From Candidatus Pseudothioglobus aerophilus (GTDB lineage: Bacteria; Pseudomonadota; Gammaproteobacteria; PS1; Pseudothioglobaceae), in contig JACNFO010000060.1 of the NCBI GenBank assembly GCA_014384565.1, positions 1 to 61,046 on the forward strand: a stretch of DNA of 61,046 bases, given 5' to 3'. Of this stretch, positions 38,565 to 48,123 are shown in pieces. The notes under the pieces were generated by a model, which had not been told where the DNA came from, did not search any database, and was given only the letters and a program-made list of their open reading frames with translations. A program made the position numbers and the translations under genes. Numbering within the stretch: the stretch's first letter is position 1; every line of letters starts with the position of its first letter.

Positions 38565-38873
38565 TTAGTGGAGGTTGTCTCTGCCACACTTCCAGCAAAA
38601 ATCAAAAGTTTGATCATTAACCTCATTACAATCCCCACACTTCCAGGTAATTAAGCTTATTTCAGTGTCAATTGACTCAATAACTTTTTTAGCCTCTTCT
38701 AGCTCACTGTCTTTTAAAAGCCAGACCTCCGGCCAAGTATCAAAGGGAGCTAAACCACCAGATGCACTCGATGCAAACTCGTTATTAAGAACGACCTGGT
38801 AACCATTATTAATTAAAACGTTTTTAACATTCATCACCATTATTCGATTTTCATTTGTATACAAGAGTTTCAT
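38565..38873 (-). CDS. DUF2007 protein with C-terminal zinc ribbon
   Basis: 102 residues. The N-terminal DUF2007 domain (MKLLYTNENRIMVMNVKNVLINNGYQVVLNNEF..., a PII-like ferredoxin fold) is followed by a zinc ribbon: WKCGDCNEVNDQTFDFCWKCG, two CxxC pairs as in RanBP2-type fingers. The function is unknown; proteins of this sort probably bind a peptide or RNA. It lies 13 bases after mgtE. Confidence 0.82.
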   Translation of the reverse strand: MKLLYTNENRIMVMNVKNVLINNGYQVVLNNEFASSASGGLAPFDTWPEVWLLKDSELEEAKKVIESIDTEISLITWKCGDCNEVNDQTFDFCWKCGRDNLH

Positions 38874-38886
38874 TTGAGTGCAAAAA

Positions 38887-40242
38887 TCAGATAAATAAAG
38901 CTGCTAACCCAAGGAAGGCTACAAACCCAATGACATCAGTAATAGTTGTGAGAATAACTCCTCCAGCCAAAGCAGGATCTATCTTTAATTTAGTAAGCGC
39001 CAAAGGTAAAAATGCGCCAGAAAAAGCAGCAACAAGTAAATTGGTAATTATTGCAAGCGCTATGACTAAGCTCAGTAGTAAGTCAGAAAACCAGTAGTAA
39101 GTAATTAGGCCAATAACGACAGACCAAATTATGCCATTGAGGCCGCTTACTGCAACTTCTTTGTTTATTAAGGTTTTGATGTTAGCTGAGGTTACCCTTC
39201 CCGTTGCAATTCCTCGAGTAACTATTATTAGCGTTTGAGTGCCTGCAATACCACCCATACTAGCCACTACTGGCATCAATATTGCTAAAGCAATTTTTTG
39301 CTGCAAGGTGGCTTCAAAAAGACCAATAAAGTAGACCGCAATAAATGCCGTAATTAGATTAACACCCAACCAAACACTTCGTCGCTTCGAGCTTTGGAAA
39401 ATAGGAGCAAAGACATCCTCATCCTCATCCAAGCCAACCATGGACATCACAGAATGTTCAGCCTGATCACGAATTACATCAACCACGTCATCAATTGTAA
39501 TTCTCCCAACTAACTGATTATTCTCATCAATCACGGGGGCTGAAATCAAATTTCTTTGTTCAAATAGTATAGCTACTTCAGATTCATCAGTATCAGCATT
39601 AATTGGTTTTGAAGCTTCATTGTTAATCAATGAAGCGACCACTTGCTCTGGCCCTTCAGTTAACAAGGTAGTAATAAGTAAGGAGCCTAAATAATTAAAG
39701 TCTCTATCAACAACAAAAATTTGGTCAGTGTCTACTGGCATCTCTTTTAATAACCTTAAATATCTTATTACAGCTCTTATTGTGACATCAGGTCTGACAG
39801 TTATAAAGTCAGTATTCATTAATCCACCAGCAGAGTCTTCAGGGTAGCTCAGAATTTTGTTAAGGCGCTCTCGATGTTTAAAATCAAGAGTTAATAAAAG
39901 GCTATGAACAGCTGACTCTGGTAGGTTTGGAACAATATCAGCCAAGTCATCCGTATCTAATTTTTCAGTAGCTTTAACAAGATCATCCACCGACATTTCG
40001 CCAATTAACTGGGACTGAACATCTTCATTAACCTCTTTTAAAACTTCGCCCTGGATTGAAACTTCAATCCCAGGCCAAATAACTGCCCTATCTTTTGGTT
40101 GAATGGCTTCTAAAAGTCTAGCTATTTCTCCAGGATGAAGTTCTTTGATTTGATGTTTTGCCTCATCATGATTTGACGCTTCTAGTGCAATCATTAAATT
40201 TTGAAGGCTTACTTCGAAATTAGTAAGTTCAACTTCAGCCAT
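38887..40242 (-). CDS. mgtE: Magnesium transporter MgtE
   Basis: 451 residues from the ATG at 40242; an upstream in-frame ATG (40275) lies within the hairpin at 40265-40293 and gives a non-family tail. Order: MgtE N domain (GEIARLLEAIQPKDRAVIWP), two CBS domains (about 130-250), a plug helix, then five membrane helices with the selectivity region MPVVASMGGIAGTQTLIIVTRGIATG. MgtE is a Mg2+-gated Mg2+ channel. It is downstream of hpf, with 80 bases between. Confidence 0.93.
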   Translation of the reverse strand: MAEVELTNFEVSLQNLMIALEASNHDEAKHQIKELHPGEIARLLEAIQPKDRAVIWPGIEVSIQGEVLKEVNEDVQSQLIGEMSVDDLVKATEKLDTDDLADIVPNLPESAVHSLLLTLDFKHRERLNKILSYPEDSAGGLMNTDFITVRPDVTIRAVIRYLRLLKEMPVDTDQIFVVDRDFNYLGSLLITTLLTEGPEQVVASLINNEASKPINADTDESEVAILFEQRNLISAPVIDENNQLVGRITIDDVVDVIRDQAEHSVMSMVGLDEDEDVFAPIFQSSKRRSVWLGVNLITAFIAVYFIGLFEATLQQKIALAILMPVVASMGGIAGTQTLIIVTRGIATGRVTSANIKTLINKEVAVSGLNGIIWSVVIGLITYYWFSDLLLSLVIALAIITNLLVAAFSGAFLPLALTKLKIDPALAGGVILTTITDVIGFVAFLGLAALFI

Positions 40243-40264
40243 ATTTATAATCCAATGGTTTAGA

Positions 40265-40293
40265 CTGCACAACAAGCTTAACTTGTTATGCAG
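40265..40293 (-). promoter_or_regulatory. Stem-loop between hpf and mgtE
   Basis: The minus-strand RNA pairs CUGCAUAACAAG with CUUGUUGUGCAG over twelve base pairs (one G-U) across a 5-base loop (UUAAG). On the plus strand one mismatch replaces the wobble, so the fold is better on the mRNA strand of hpf-mgtE. No U run follows, so it is not a terminator; it is more likely a processing or stability element. Confidence 0.5.
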
Positions 40294-40322
40294 TTATTAC
40301 ATCGTATTATAATTTATATAAG

Positions 40323-40616
40323 CTAAGCTCTGTGGCTATGTAGTTTTTCTTTGTGCTTGATTATTTGAGAATCAAGCTTATTGATTAGCTTGTCAATAGA
40401 AGCATACATATCATTGCTCTCAGCTTTTGCAAATAAATCAGTCCCACTAACGTGAATAGTTGCTTCGGCTTTTTGAAGATCTTTTTGCACTTCTAAAATC
40501 ATGTTAACATTAATAATATTATCAAAGTGATGCTTTATTTTTGTGAGCTTATCATTCGTATGTTGCCTGATAGAAGATGTAATATCTAGATGATGACCAG
40601 AAAGGTTAAGTTGCAT
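40323..40616 (-). CDS. hpf: Ribosome hibernation promoting factor (short HPF)
   Basis: 97 residues, the short (non-dimerising) HPF/YfiA type. It starts MQLNLSGHHLDITSSIRQHTNDKLTKIKHHFD and ends DKLINKLDSQIIKHKEKLHSHR. It binds the 30S decoding region in stationary phase and leads to 100S particles together with RMF. AAGGAG stands just before the ATG and the promoter is at 40659-40686. Its usual neighbour rpoN is absent. Confidence 0.93.
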   Translation of the reverse strand: MQLNLSGHHLDITSSIRQHTNDKLTKIKHHFDNIINVNMILEVQKDLQKAEATIHVSGTDLFAKAESNDMYASIDKLINKLDSQIIKHKEKLHSHRA

Positions 40617-40658
40617 TTTTACTCCTTAGATTAATGAAATAAAATTATGTTTCTTGCA

Positions 40659-40686
40659 ACTATATTGTGTCATAAATTGATTGCAA
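40659..40686 (-). promoter_or_regulatory. Sigma70-type promoter of hpf
   Basis: On the minus strand, TTGCAA (40686-40681), a 16-base spacer and TATAGT (40664-40659). A second TTGCAA half-site lies at 40654-40659 and makes the pair of TTGCAA motifs 27 bases apart. The leader would be about 35 bases. Confidence 0.5.
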
Positions 40687-40749
40687 TATTAAACTTTTTT
40701 ATCTTTTTTATTGATTAAATTACAGAAAGTATGGGTGGAGAAATTAGGA

Positions 40750-40921
40750 TATAATAAATCTTTTTAGTTGTACTTAATATTGTAATGTTACCTATATCAC
40801 GCCGAATAAAACCTTATATCTTTCGAAGATCTTGTCTTCACGTTTATTTATTAATGGTGGCTAGTTTGCCTTAACCTGGCAAATAACTTAGATTCAAAAG
40901 CCCCATTATGGGGCTTTTTTT
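40750..40921 (+). ncRNA. Candidate small RNA or argD leader ended by a terminator
   Basis: A TATAAT at 40750-40755 (weak -35) is followed by about 160 bases without a protein ORF of any length, with stem-loops ATCTT-TCG-AAGAT (40818-40830) and TTTGCC-TTAACCT-GGCAAA (40865-40883). It ends in the strong terminator hairpin at 40896-40921, 20 bases before argD. This is either an independent RNA or an attenuated argD leader. I do not recognise an Rfam-type family; it does not look like 6S RNA. Confidence 0.4.
40896..40921 (+). terminator. Rho-independent terminator upstream of argD
   Basis: AAAAGCCCC pairs with GGGGCTTTT across ATTAT and is followed by seven T. It precedes argD by 20 bases and therefore either ends an upstream RNA (see 40750) or attenuates argD. 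Confidence 0.9.
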
Positions 40922-40941
40922 ATTTATTAACTGGATTTTTT

Positions 40942-42105
40942 ATGTCAAACTTAATGTCTAACTATTACCCACTCGAGGTTACCTTTGTAAAAGGGAGTGG
41001 CTGCTGGTTAACAGATACATCCGGCGATGAATACCTTGATGCACTTTCAGGCATTGGCGTAGTGAATCTTGGTCACTCTCATCCAGCAATTACAAAGAGT
41101 ATAGTCAATCAGTCAAAAAAACTACTTCATACCTCAAATGTTTACCGCATTGCAAACCAAGAAAAACTGGCAACACGTCTCTGTCACCTTGCTAATATGG
41201 ATAAAGCCTTCTTTTCAAACTCTGGAGCTGAAGCGAATGAAGCTGCCATTAAAATTGCTAGGCTGTATGCGCGCACTAAAAATATTCGTAATCCAATTAT
41301 TTTAACTGCAAATAAAGGTTTTCATGGTAGAACAATGGCAACTCTTTCTGCAACGGGTCAAAGCAAAGTTCAAGAGGGTTTTGCTCCACTAATGAGTGAG
41401 TTTGTTCATGTTGACTTTGATGACATTGATGCTATTAATAAATACAGTCAAAACAAAGATGTGGTTGCTGTCATGCTTGAACCTGTTCAAGGAGAGGCTG
41501 GAGTTATAATTCCTCAATCAGATTACCTAAATAAAGTCCAAATACTTTGTGAACAAAATGAATGGCTCTATATTCTTGATGAAGTTCAGGCAGGAATGGG
41601 AAGAACAGGGAGGCTATTTGCTCATCAACACAACAAAATTACTCCTGATATTCTCTGCCTTGCTAAAGGCCTTGGTAACGGCGTTCCAATTGGAGCTTGC
41701 CTCGCCAAAGGTAAAGCTGCTGAGATGCTAACTCCAGGTACTCACGGCTCAACCTTTGGAGGTAACCCACTCGTAACGGGCGTAGCCTCAAGTGTTCTTG
41801 ATGTCTTTGAGAATGACTTAATTCTTGATAACGTAATAAAAATGAGTCAATATTTTGAGTCAGAATTTAAGTCGAAAATAATGAGTTCTAGTGTGGTGAA
41901 GGAGCTAAGGATCAAAGGACTGATGATTGGTATTGGACTTGATGAAAATACTATTGATTGTAGTAAGCTTACTCAAAAGGCTTTAGATGACAAGCTATTA
42001 ATAAACATCACTGGTAACTCTATTAGAATGTTGCCACCACTAATAATATCTAAAAAAGAAATTGATATTTTGATCAAAAAGATTATAAAACTAATTACTA
42101 TTTAG
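40942..42105 (+). CDS. argD: Acetylornithine aminotransferase
   Basis: 387 residues, PLP fold type I. It makes N-acetylornithine from N-acetylglutamate semialdehyde and may also serve as SDAP transaminase in lysine synthesis. DALSGIGVVNLGHSHPAI, FFSNSGAEANEAAIKIAR, LDEVQAGMGRTGRLFAHQ and the lysine region CLAKGLGNGVPIGACLA are complete. A second ATG four codons in is a possible start. It forms argD-argF with an eight-base gap, after the terminator at 40896. Confidence 0.93.
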   Translation: MSNLMSNYYPLEVTFVKGSGCWLTDTSGDEYLDALSGIGVVNLGHSHPAITKSIVNQSKKLLHTSNVYRIANQEKLATRLCHLANMDKAFFSNSGAEANEAAIKIARLYARTKNIRNPIILTANKGFHGRTMATLSATGQSKVQEGFAPLMSEFVHVDFDDIDAINKYSQNKDVVAVMLEPVQGEAGVIIPQSDYLNKVQILCEQNEWLYILDEVQAGMGRTGRLFAHQHNKITPDILCLAKGLGNGVPIGACLAKGKAAEMLTPGTHGSTFGGNPLVTGVASSVLDVFENDLILDNVIKMSQYFESEFKSKIMSSSVVKELRIKGLMIGIGLDENTIDCSKLTQKALDDKLLINITGNSIRMLPPLIISKKEIDILIKKIIKLITI

Positions 42106-42113
42106 GAATAACT

Positions 42114-43016
42114 ATGCCAAATAATTTCATTAACTTTGACCAATTCTCTCAAAATGATTTGCAAGGAATTATAGATCGAGCTATCTTGCTTAAAAAAGAA
42201 CATCAATCTGGACTTATAAATGAAACCCTTAAAAATAAAACTTTAGCAATGATTTTTGATAAATCCTCTACACGAACTAGAGTTTCATTTGAAGCAGGAA
42301 TGACGCAGCTTGGGGGTCAGTCACTTTTTCTCTCTGAAAAAGACATACAACTAGGAAGAGGAGAGCCAATTACTGACAGCGCTATAGTTATTAGCTCTAT
42401 GGTTGATGCAATAATGCTAAGAATGTCCTCACATGAAGATATAGTTGAGTTTTCAAAGCATTCTAGTAAGCCAGTTATTAACGCCCTTTCAGATGAATCT
42501 CATCCTTGCCAAATACTTGCCGACTTAATGACTTATCAAGAACATAGGGGCTCAATCAAAGGTAAAAAAATAGCATGGATTGGTGACGGCTGCAATGTTT
42601 GTCAAACATATATGCAAGCTGCAGCAATATTTGACTTTGACCTTTCGATTGCAACTCCACCTAGTTATGGTCCATCTAATGATTTTATTGAAAAATATAA
42701 AACAAATATCAGTTATTTTGAAAATCCTAATGATGCATGCATAGGCGCCGACCTTATTGTTACTGATGTTTGGACTAGCATGGGACAAGAACTAGAAATA
42801 AAACAGAGAGAAACAGCGTTTAAGGGCTTTCAAGTTGATCAAAAATTGATGGGTCGAGCTAAAGATAATGCAATATTTATGCACTGCCTTCCAGCCTATA
42901 GAGGCAAAGAGGTAAGTGCAGAGGTGATTGATGGAGAGCAGAGTGTTGTATGGAGTGAAGCTGAAAATCGACTACATGTTCAGAAATCACTATTACTGTA
43001 TCTGATTAAAGACTAA
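42114..43016 (+). CDS. argF: Ornithine carbamoyltransferase
   Basis: 300 residues. It makes citrulline from ornithine and carbamoyl phosphate. The carbamoyl-phosphate site is [25 protein letters not shown] follows, and the ornithine loop is [12 protein letters not shown]. It directly follows argD, so the two late arginine steps share a transcript. Its 3' end overlaps queH (convergent) by four bases. Confidence 0.97.
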   Translation: MPNNFINFDQFSQNDLQGIIDRAILLKKEHQSGLINETLKNKTLAMIFDKSSTRTRVSFEAGMTQLGGQSLFLSEKDIQLGRGEPITDSAIVISSMVDAIMLRMSSHEDIVEFSKHSSKPVINALSDESHPCQILADLMTYQEHRGSIKGKKIAWIGDGCNVCQTYMQAAAIFDFDLSIATPPSYGPSNDFIEKYKTNISYFENPNDACIGADLIVTDVWTSMGQELEIKQRETAFKGFQVDQKLMGRAKDNAIFMHCLPAYRGKEVSAEVIDGEQSVVWSEAENRLHVQKSLLLYLIKD

Positions 43017-43705
43017 TCTAGTTGAGATAGTTTTAATTTAGCTTCCTGATAAAACTTAACACCTCTTTCAATCTTTTTTCGACCCTTTGAGATTCTCCAA
43101 TTATTAGTATCTCTCAGGGAATAGACGCACCCACAATACTCCTGCTGATAGAAGTTTTCTTTTTTGGATAACTCAAGCATCCTAGAAGATCCTCCTTGTT
43201 TGCGCCAATTAAAATCCCAATAGGGAACATTTTGTGGCGCAGAGGATCTGGCACCTGATTCATTAATTTGCTTCATGTCTTTCCAGCGAGAGATTCCAAG
43301 TGTCGAAGAAATAATATCAAAATTATTTTCAGATGCATATTGAGCTGTTTTTTGAAACCTCATATCAAAACAAGTAGAACACCTCTCTCCTCTTTCTGGC
43401 TCATCCTCTTGGCCTTTTGTTCTCGAAAACCACTCATCACGATCATAATCTGCATCAATAATTGGCATCCCAAGTTTTTTTGCAAAGCGAATATTTTCTT
43501 CTTTTCTAAGCTCATACTCCTCAAAAGGGTGAATATTTGGATTATAGAAAAAAATTGTTGTCTCAATTTCTGATGCGGCCAAAGCCTCCATAATTTCTCC
43601 AGCACAAGGGGCACAGCATGAGTGCATTAATAGTCTTTTTTCACCGTTAGGAGTCTCTAGCTTGGGTCTCTTATATGAGTTAAGCGAATAGTCTATTTGA
43701 GACAT
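43013..43705 (-). CDS. queH: Epoxyqueuosine reductase QueH
   Basis: 230 residues of the DUF208/QueH family: [27 protein letters not shown] and YCGCVYS carry the paired cysteines that hold an iron-sulfur cluster and another metal. It catalyses the last step to queuosine in bacteria that lack QueG. The family call is firm; together with queF (6763) it shows that this organism makes queuosine. It overlaps the HolD-like gene by 13 bases. Confidence 0.92.
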   Translation of the reverse strand: MSQIDYSLNSYKRPKLETPNGEKRLLMHSCCAPCAGEIMEALAASEIETTIFFYNPNIHPFEEYELRKEENIRFAKKLGMPIIDADYDRDEWFSRTKGQEDEPERGERCSTCFDMRFQKTAQYASENNFDIISSTLGISRWKDMKQINESGARSSAPQNVPYWDFNWRKQGGSSRMLELSKKENFYQQEYCGCVYSLRDTNNWRISKGRKKIERGVKFYQEAKLKLSQLD

Positions 43706-44100
43706 TGTTTAACCTTTTTTAAAATCTCCCAAGATTCACGCTTAAGAGTTGGGTTCTTTAAAATATCTCTTGGGTGATGCATTAAAAAAAGGGCTGACTT
43801 ATTTGACTCATAAGAAGATCCCATTACCATTACAACCTCTGATGGATTATTTTTTATATACTCATCAATGAGATTTTTTTCAAGTGACACAAGCTGAGCA
43901 TTGTTAATACTGAAACCGATAGATTCAAGCATTTTCGTTAACAGGTTTTGACTGTCACCTTTTGAGCAAAACGAGTCTTGTACTCCCACTTCAATAATTA
44001 AAAGCTTTATAGGTTGCTCAGGAGATTTGTTTAACTCAATTTTTGAATAGAGAAAATCTGGAATTCCTAAAGATTCTAGATATTTATTTCTTAAGTGCAT
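43693..44100 (-). CDS. Putative DNA polymerase III psi subunit (HolD-like)
   Basis: 135 residues from the ATG at 44100, which comes just after the leuA TGA. The pattern resembles HolD (137 residues, UDG-like fold): an N-terminal [13 protein letters not shown] helix like the E. coli RDWQLQQLGITQW region, a central strand KLLIIEV, and a C-terminal [23 protein letters not shown] helix like its NPTARAALW segment. A degraded uracil-DNA-glycosylase-fold protein is an alternative. HolC, its partner, is not in the window. Confidence 0.5.
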   Translation of the reverse strand: MHLRNKYLESLGIPDFLYSKIELNKSPEQPIKLLIIEVGVQDSFCSKGDSQNLLTKMLESIGFSINNAQLVSLEKNLIDEYIKNNPSEVVMVMGSSYESNKSALFLMHHPRDILKNPTLKRESWEILKKVKQCLK

Positions 44101-44102
44101 AG

Positions 44103-45635
44103 TCAAATCTGAGGATGAGCTCTTTCAACATTTGTCATTACTTTATTAAGAGCATTGACATATGCTTTAGCGGATGAGGTAATAATGTCAGTATCAACCC
44201 CCTGACCATTTACAATTTTCCCTTCATATTCTAAGCGAACGTTGACTTCTCCAAGAGAGTCGGTTCCTTGAGTTACATTTGTTACAGAATACAATTGAAG
44301 CTTTGGATCAATATCAACTAATGAAAGTATTGCGTTAAAGGTAGCGTCAACTGCACCAGATGTTTTAGCTGAAGCACTTTGCTCATTACCATTTATCGAC
44401 AGTATTACATCTGCAGTATTCTCTTTCCCAGATTCAGCAGATACTTTGAGTGAGACTAAGTGAATTATTTCGGATGACTCAGTTTGGGCATCTGAAACCA
44501 ATGCCTGAAGATCTTCATCAAAAATATCATGCTTTTTATCAGCTAAAGTTTTGAATCTAACAAAAGCATCATTTAGATCCTCATCTGAATCAAAATCAAT
44601 ACCTAATTCTGTCAGTCTAGCTTTAAAAGCATTCCGGCCAGAATGTTTACCAAGCACTAATGAATTCTGATTCCACCCAACATCCTCTGCCCTCATGATT
44701 TCATAGGTTTCTCTATGCTTAAGGACTCCATCTTGGTGAATTCCAGCTTCATGCGCGAAAGCGTTAGCTCCAACAATAGCTTTGTTTGGCTGAACAACAA
44801 ACCCAGTGATGGAAGACACTAATCTAGAGGCCGCAAGAATACCTGTAGCATCAATATTTGTATCTAGCCCAAATACATCCTGCCGAGTTCGAACAGCCAT
44901 TACAACCTCTTCAAGAGAGGTATTCCCGGCTCTTTCCCCAAGACCATTAATAGTGCATTCAATTTGTCTTGCACCATTTAAAACTGCTGAAAGTGAGTTA
45001 GAAACTGCAAGACCTAAATCATTATGACAGTGTGCAGAGAAAATTGCCTTATCAGAATTTGGAACTCTCTCAATTAACTCTCTCATTGTTTCACCAAACT
45101 GATAAGGAATACTATAGCCTACAGTGTCAGGGATATTGATGGTTGTGGCGCCCGCTTTAATTGCAGATTCAATAATACGGCAAAGAAAGTCAATATCTGA
45201 GCGACCAGCGTCTTCAGGACTAAATTCGATATCATCAGTAAACTTTGTAGCTCTTTTTACTGAACGCATAGCCTGACTGACAACTTCATCTGGGGTCATG
45301 CCAAGCTTCATCTTCATATGAATATCAGAGGTTGCTATAAAAGTATGAATTCGAGCAGAATTAGCCCCCTTAAGTGACTCACCTGCGCGATCAATATCTT
45401 TATCAAGAGCTCTTGCTAATGAACACACTGTTGAATCTTTGACGGCTTTAGCAACAGCTTGAACAGCTTCAAAGTCACCTTGAGATGCAATTGCAAAACC
45501 AGCTTCAATTACATCAACTCTCATTTTTTCTAAACTTTTAGCGATACGAACTTTTTCATCCTTGGTCATAGATGCACCAGGTGATTGCTCTCCATCTCTA
45601 AGTGTAGTATCAAATATTATTAGTTTTTCGGACAT
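44103..45635 (-). CDS. leuA: 2-isopropylmalate synthase
   Basis: 510 residues. The first committed enzyme of leucine synthesis. The TIM barrel begins [16 protein letters not shown] with the metal ligands; [21 protein letters not shown] carries the second His-x-His, and [12 protein letters not shown]-like sequence ends the subdomain. The C-terminal regulatory (LeuA_dimer) domain, about 395-505, gives Leu feedback. An AAGGAG precedes the ATG. A leucine-rich leader with stem-loops lies upstream (45681-45787). Confidence 0.97.
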   Translation of the reverse strand: MSEKLIIFDTTLRDGEQSPGASMTKDEKVRIAKSLEKMRVDVIEAGFAIASQGDFEAVQAVAKAVKDSTVCSLARALDKDIDRAGESLKGANSARIHTFIATSDIHMKMKLGMTPDEVVSQAMRSVKRATKFTDDIEFSPEDAGRSDIDFLCRIIESAIKAGATTINIPDTVGYSIPYQFGETMRELIERVPNSDKAIFSAHCHNDLGLAVSNSLSAVLNGARQIECTINGLGERAGNTSLEEVVMAVRTRQDVFGLDTNIDATGILAASRLVSSITGFVVQPNKAIVGANAFAHEAGIHQDGVLKHRETYEIMRAEDVGWNQNSLVLGKHSGRNAFKARLTELGIDFDSDEDLNDAFVRFKTLADKKHDIFDEDLQALVSDAQTESSEIIHLVSLKVSAESGKENTADVILSINGNEQSASAKTSGAVDATFNAILSLVDIDPKLQLYSVTNVTQGTDSLGEVNVRLEYEGKIVNGQGVDTDIITSSAKAYVNALNKVMTNVERAHPQI

Positions 45636-45680
45636 TAATTGCTCCTTTTTATTTTACGAATTTTATCTTAAATTTTAGTG

Positions 45681-45725
45681 ATAGACTTTCGTCTATTATG
45701 ATTATTATTGCCTTACGGCAATAAT
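45681..45725 (-). promoter_or_regulatory. Two stem-loops in the leuA leader
   Basis: On the minus strand ATTATTGCC-GTAA-GGCAATAAT (45704-45725, nine pairs) is followed by ATAGAC-GAAA-GTCTAT (45681-45696). The loops are GTAA and GAAA, both stable GNRA tetraloops. The first overlaps the last Leu codons of the leader ORF; a further small hairpin, AAGCAA-GCTCT-TTGCTT (45733-45749), lies inside it. No U run follows, so any attenuation would be by ribosome position and Rho or translation rather than an intrinsic terminator. Confidence 0.6.
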
Positions 45726-45787
45726 CGCAACAAAGCAAAGAGCTTGCTTAGTGAAAGTAATGTGATTGAATTAAGGTTCTTAATCAT
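45713..45787 (-). CDS. Leucine-rich leader peptide of leuA
   Basis: 24 codons from the ATG at 45787 to TAA at 45713. Nine of the 24 residues are Leu. They form LL at 10-11, single ones at 5, 13 and 16, and the end FALLRLLP, so two Leu-Leu pairs stand in the last six codons, as in leader peptides of leu/ilv attenuators. It sits in the leuA leader with stem-loops that start in those last codons. A TATAAT (45796-45801) is only nine bases upstream, so the transcript would be almost leaderless, unless it comes from pssA. Confidence 0.6.
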   Translation of the reverse strand: MIKNLNSITLLSLSKLFALLRLLP

Positions 45788-45808
45788 AAGTGAAGATTAT
45801 AAAGCAAC

Positions 45809-46576
45809 TTAAGTTATATTAATCTTTTTTTTCTCAATGCGCCTTTTATTAATGCCAATAATAGTAATAAATGGACCTGAGAGCAAGTATAGAAAAAATC
45901 CAGTAAATAAAACAATATTAGGCTTATAAAGGAGCACAATTAAACTAAGAACAATAGCCAAAAGAAAACGAAATGAAGCTTTCTTTGAATCCAATTCTTT
46001 AAAACTGTAATACCGAACATTACTAACCATCAGAAGGCCACAAATAATTGTTATTACAGCACCAAGATAGTACCCTATGTAACCTATTGAAATGACGTCT
46101 GAATCAAAGAAGGCAAATGCCCAAATTTTAAGCCATATCATTGTAGCTATTACGCCCGCAGCAGCTGGTGAAGGCAGCCCTTGAAAATAGCGCTTATCGG
46201 CAGAGCCTACTTGCGTATTAAATCTAGCGAGACGTAAAGCAGCGCAAGCTAAATAAACAAAGGCTGCTAGCCAGCCAAATCTTCCTAAACCAGAAAAACC
46301 CCATAAATAAACCAGAAGAGCTGGAGCTAAGCCAAAAGAAACAAGATCAGCTAAAGAATCATACTCCGCGCCAAAAGCGCTTTGAGTATTTGTTAACCGT
46401 GCTACTCGCCCATCTAACGTGTCCCATAACATGGCAACCATTATTGAAATTGCCGCCAATGTAAAGTCACCATTAATAGATGCAATAATAGAATAAAATC
46501 CAGCAAACATGCCAAACGTTGTTAACACGCTTGGCAATATGTAGATTCCTCTATTTCTTGGTTTTTTTTCTGTCAT
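45809..46576 (-). CDS. pssA: CDP-diacylglycerol--serine O-phosphatidyltransferase
   Basis: 255 residues with about seven membrane helices. The CDP-alcohol phosphotransferase motif is LDGRVARLTNTQSAFGAEYDSLAD (D-G-x2-A-R-x8-G-x3-D-x3-D). It is the integral-membrane PssA of the Bacillus/other-bacterial type, not the peripheral E. coli type. It makes phosphatidylserine for PE. It lies 37 bases after ilvC and before leuA, an insertion of phospholipid synthesis into the branched-chain cluster that is known in many proteobacteria. Confidence 0.9.
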   Translation of the reverse strand: MTEKKPRNRGIYILPSVLTTFGMFAGFYSIIASINGDFTLAAISIMVAMLWDTLDGRVARLTNTQSAFGAEYDSLADLVSFGLAPALLVYLWGFSGLGRFGWLAAFVYLACAALRLARFNTQVGSADKRYFQGLPSPAAAGVIATMIWLKIWAFAFFDSDVISIGYIGYYLGAVITIICGLLMVSNVRYYSFKELDSKKASFRFLLAIVLSLIVLLYKPNIVLFTGFFLYLLSGPFITIIGINKRRIEKKKINIT

Positions 46577-46613
46577 TGCTAATTAAAATAAAGCTGACAA
46601 TATCAAAAATTAA

Positions 46614-48120
<1,507 letters not shown>

Positions 48121-48123
48121 AAA

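Noticed and set aside
38855-39097. 80-codon + strand ORF across the mgtE 3' end
   Set aside because: It is the shadow of mgtE, whose protein is clearly conserved on the other strand.
40243-40275. Upstream ATG for mgtE
   Set aside because: It is buried in the stem-loop at 40265-40293 and adds residues outside the family.
40750-40921. 6S RNA or M-box riboswitch identity for the RNA candidate
   Set aside because: The ends do not pair with each other as in 6S RNA, and it lacks the size and core of the M-box; its gene neighbours also do not fit.
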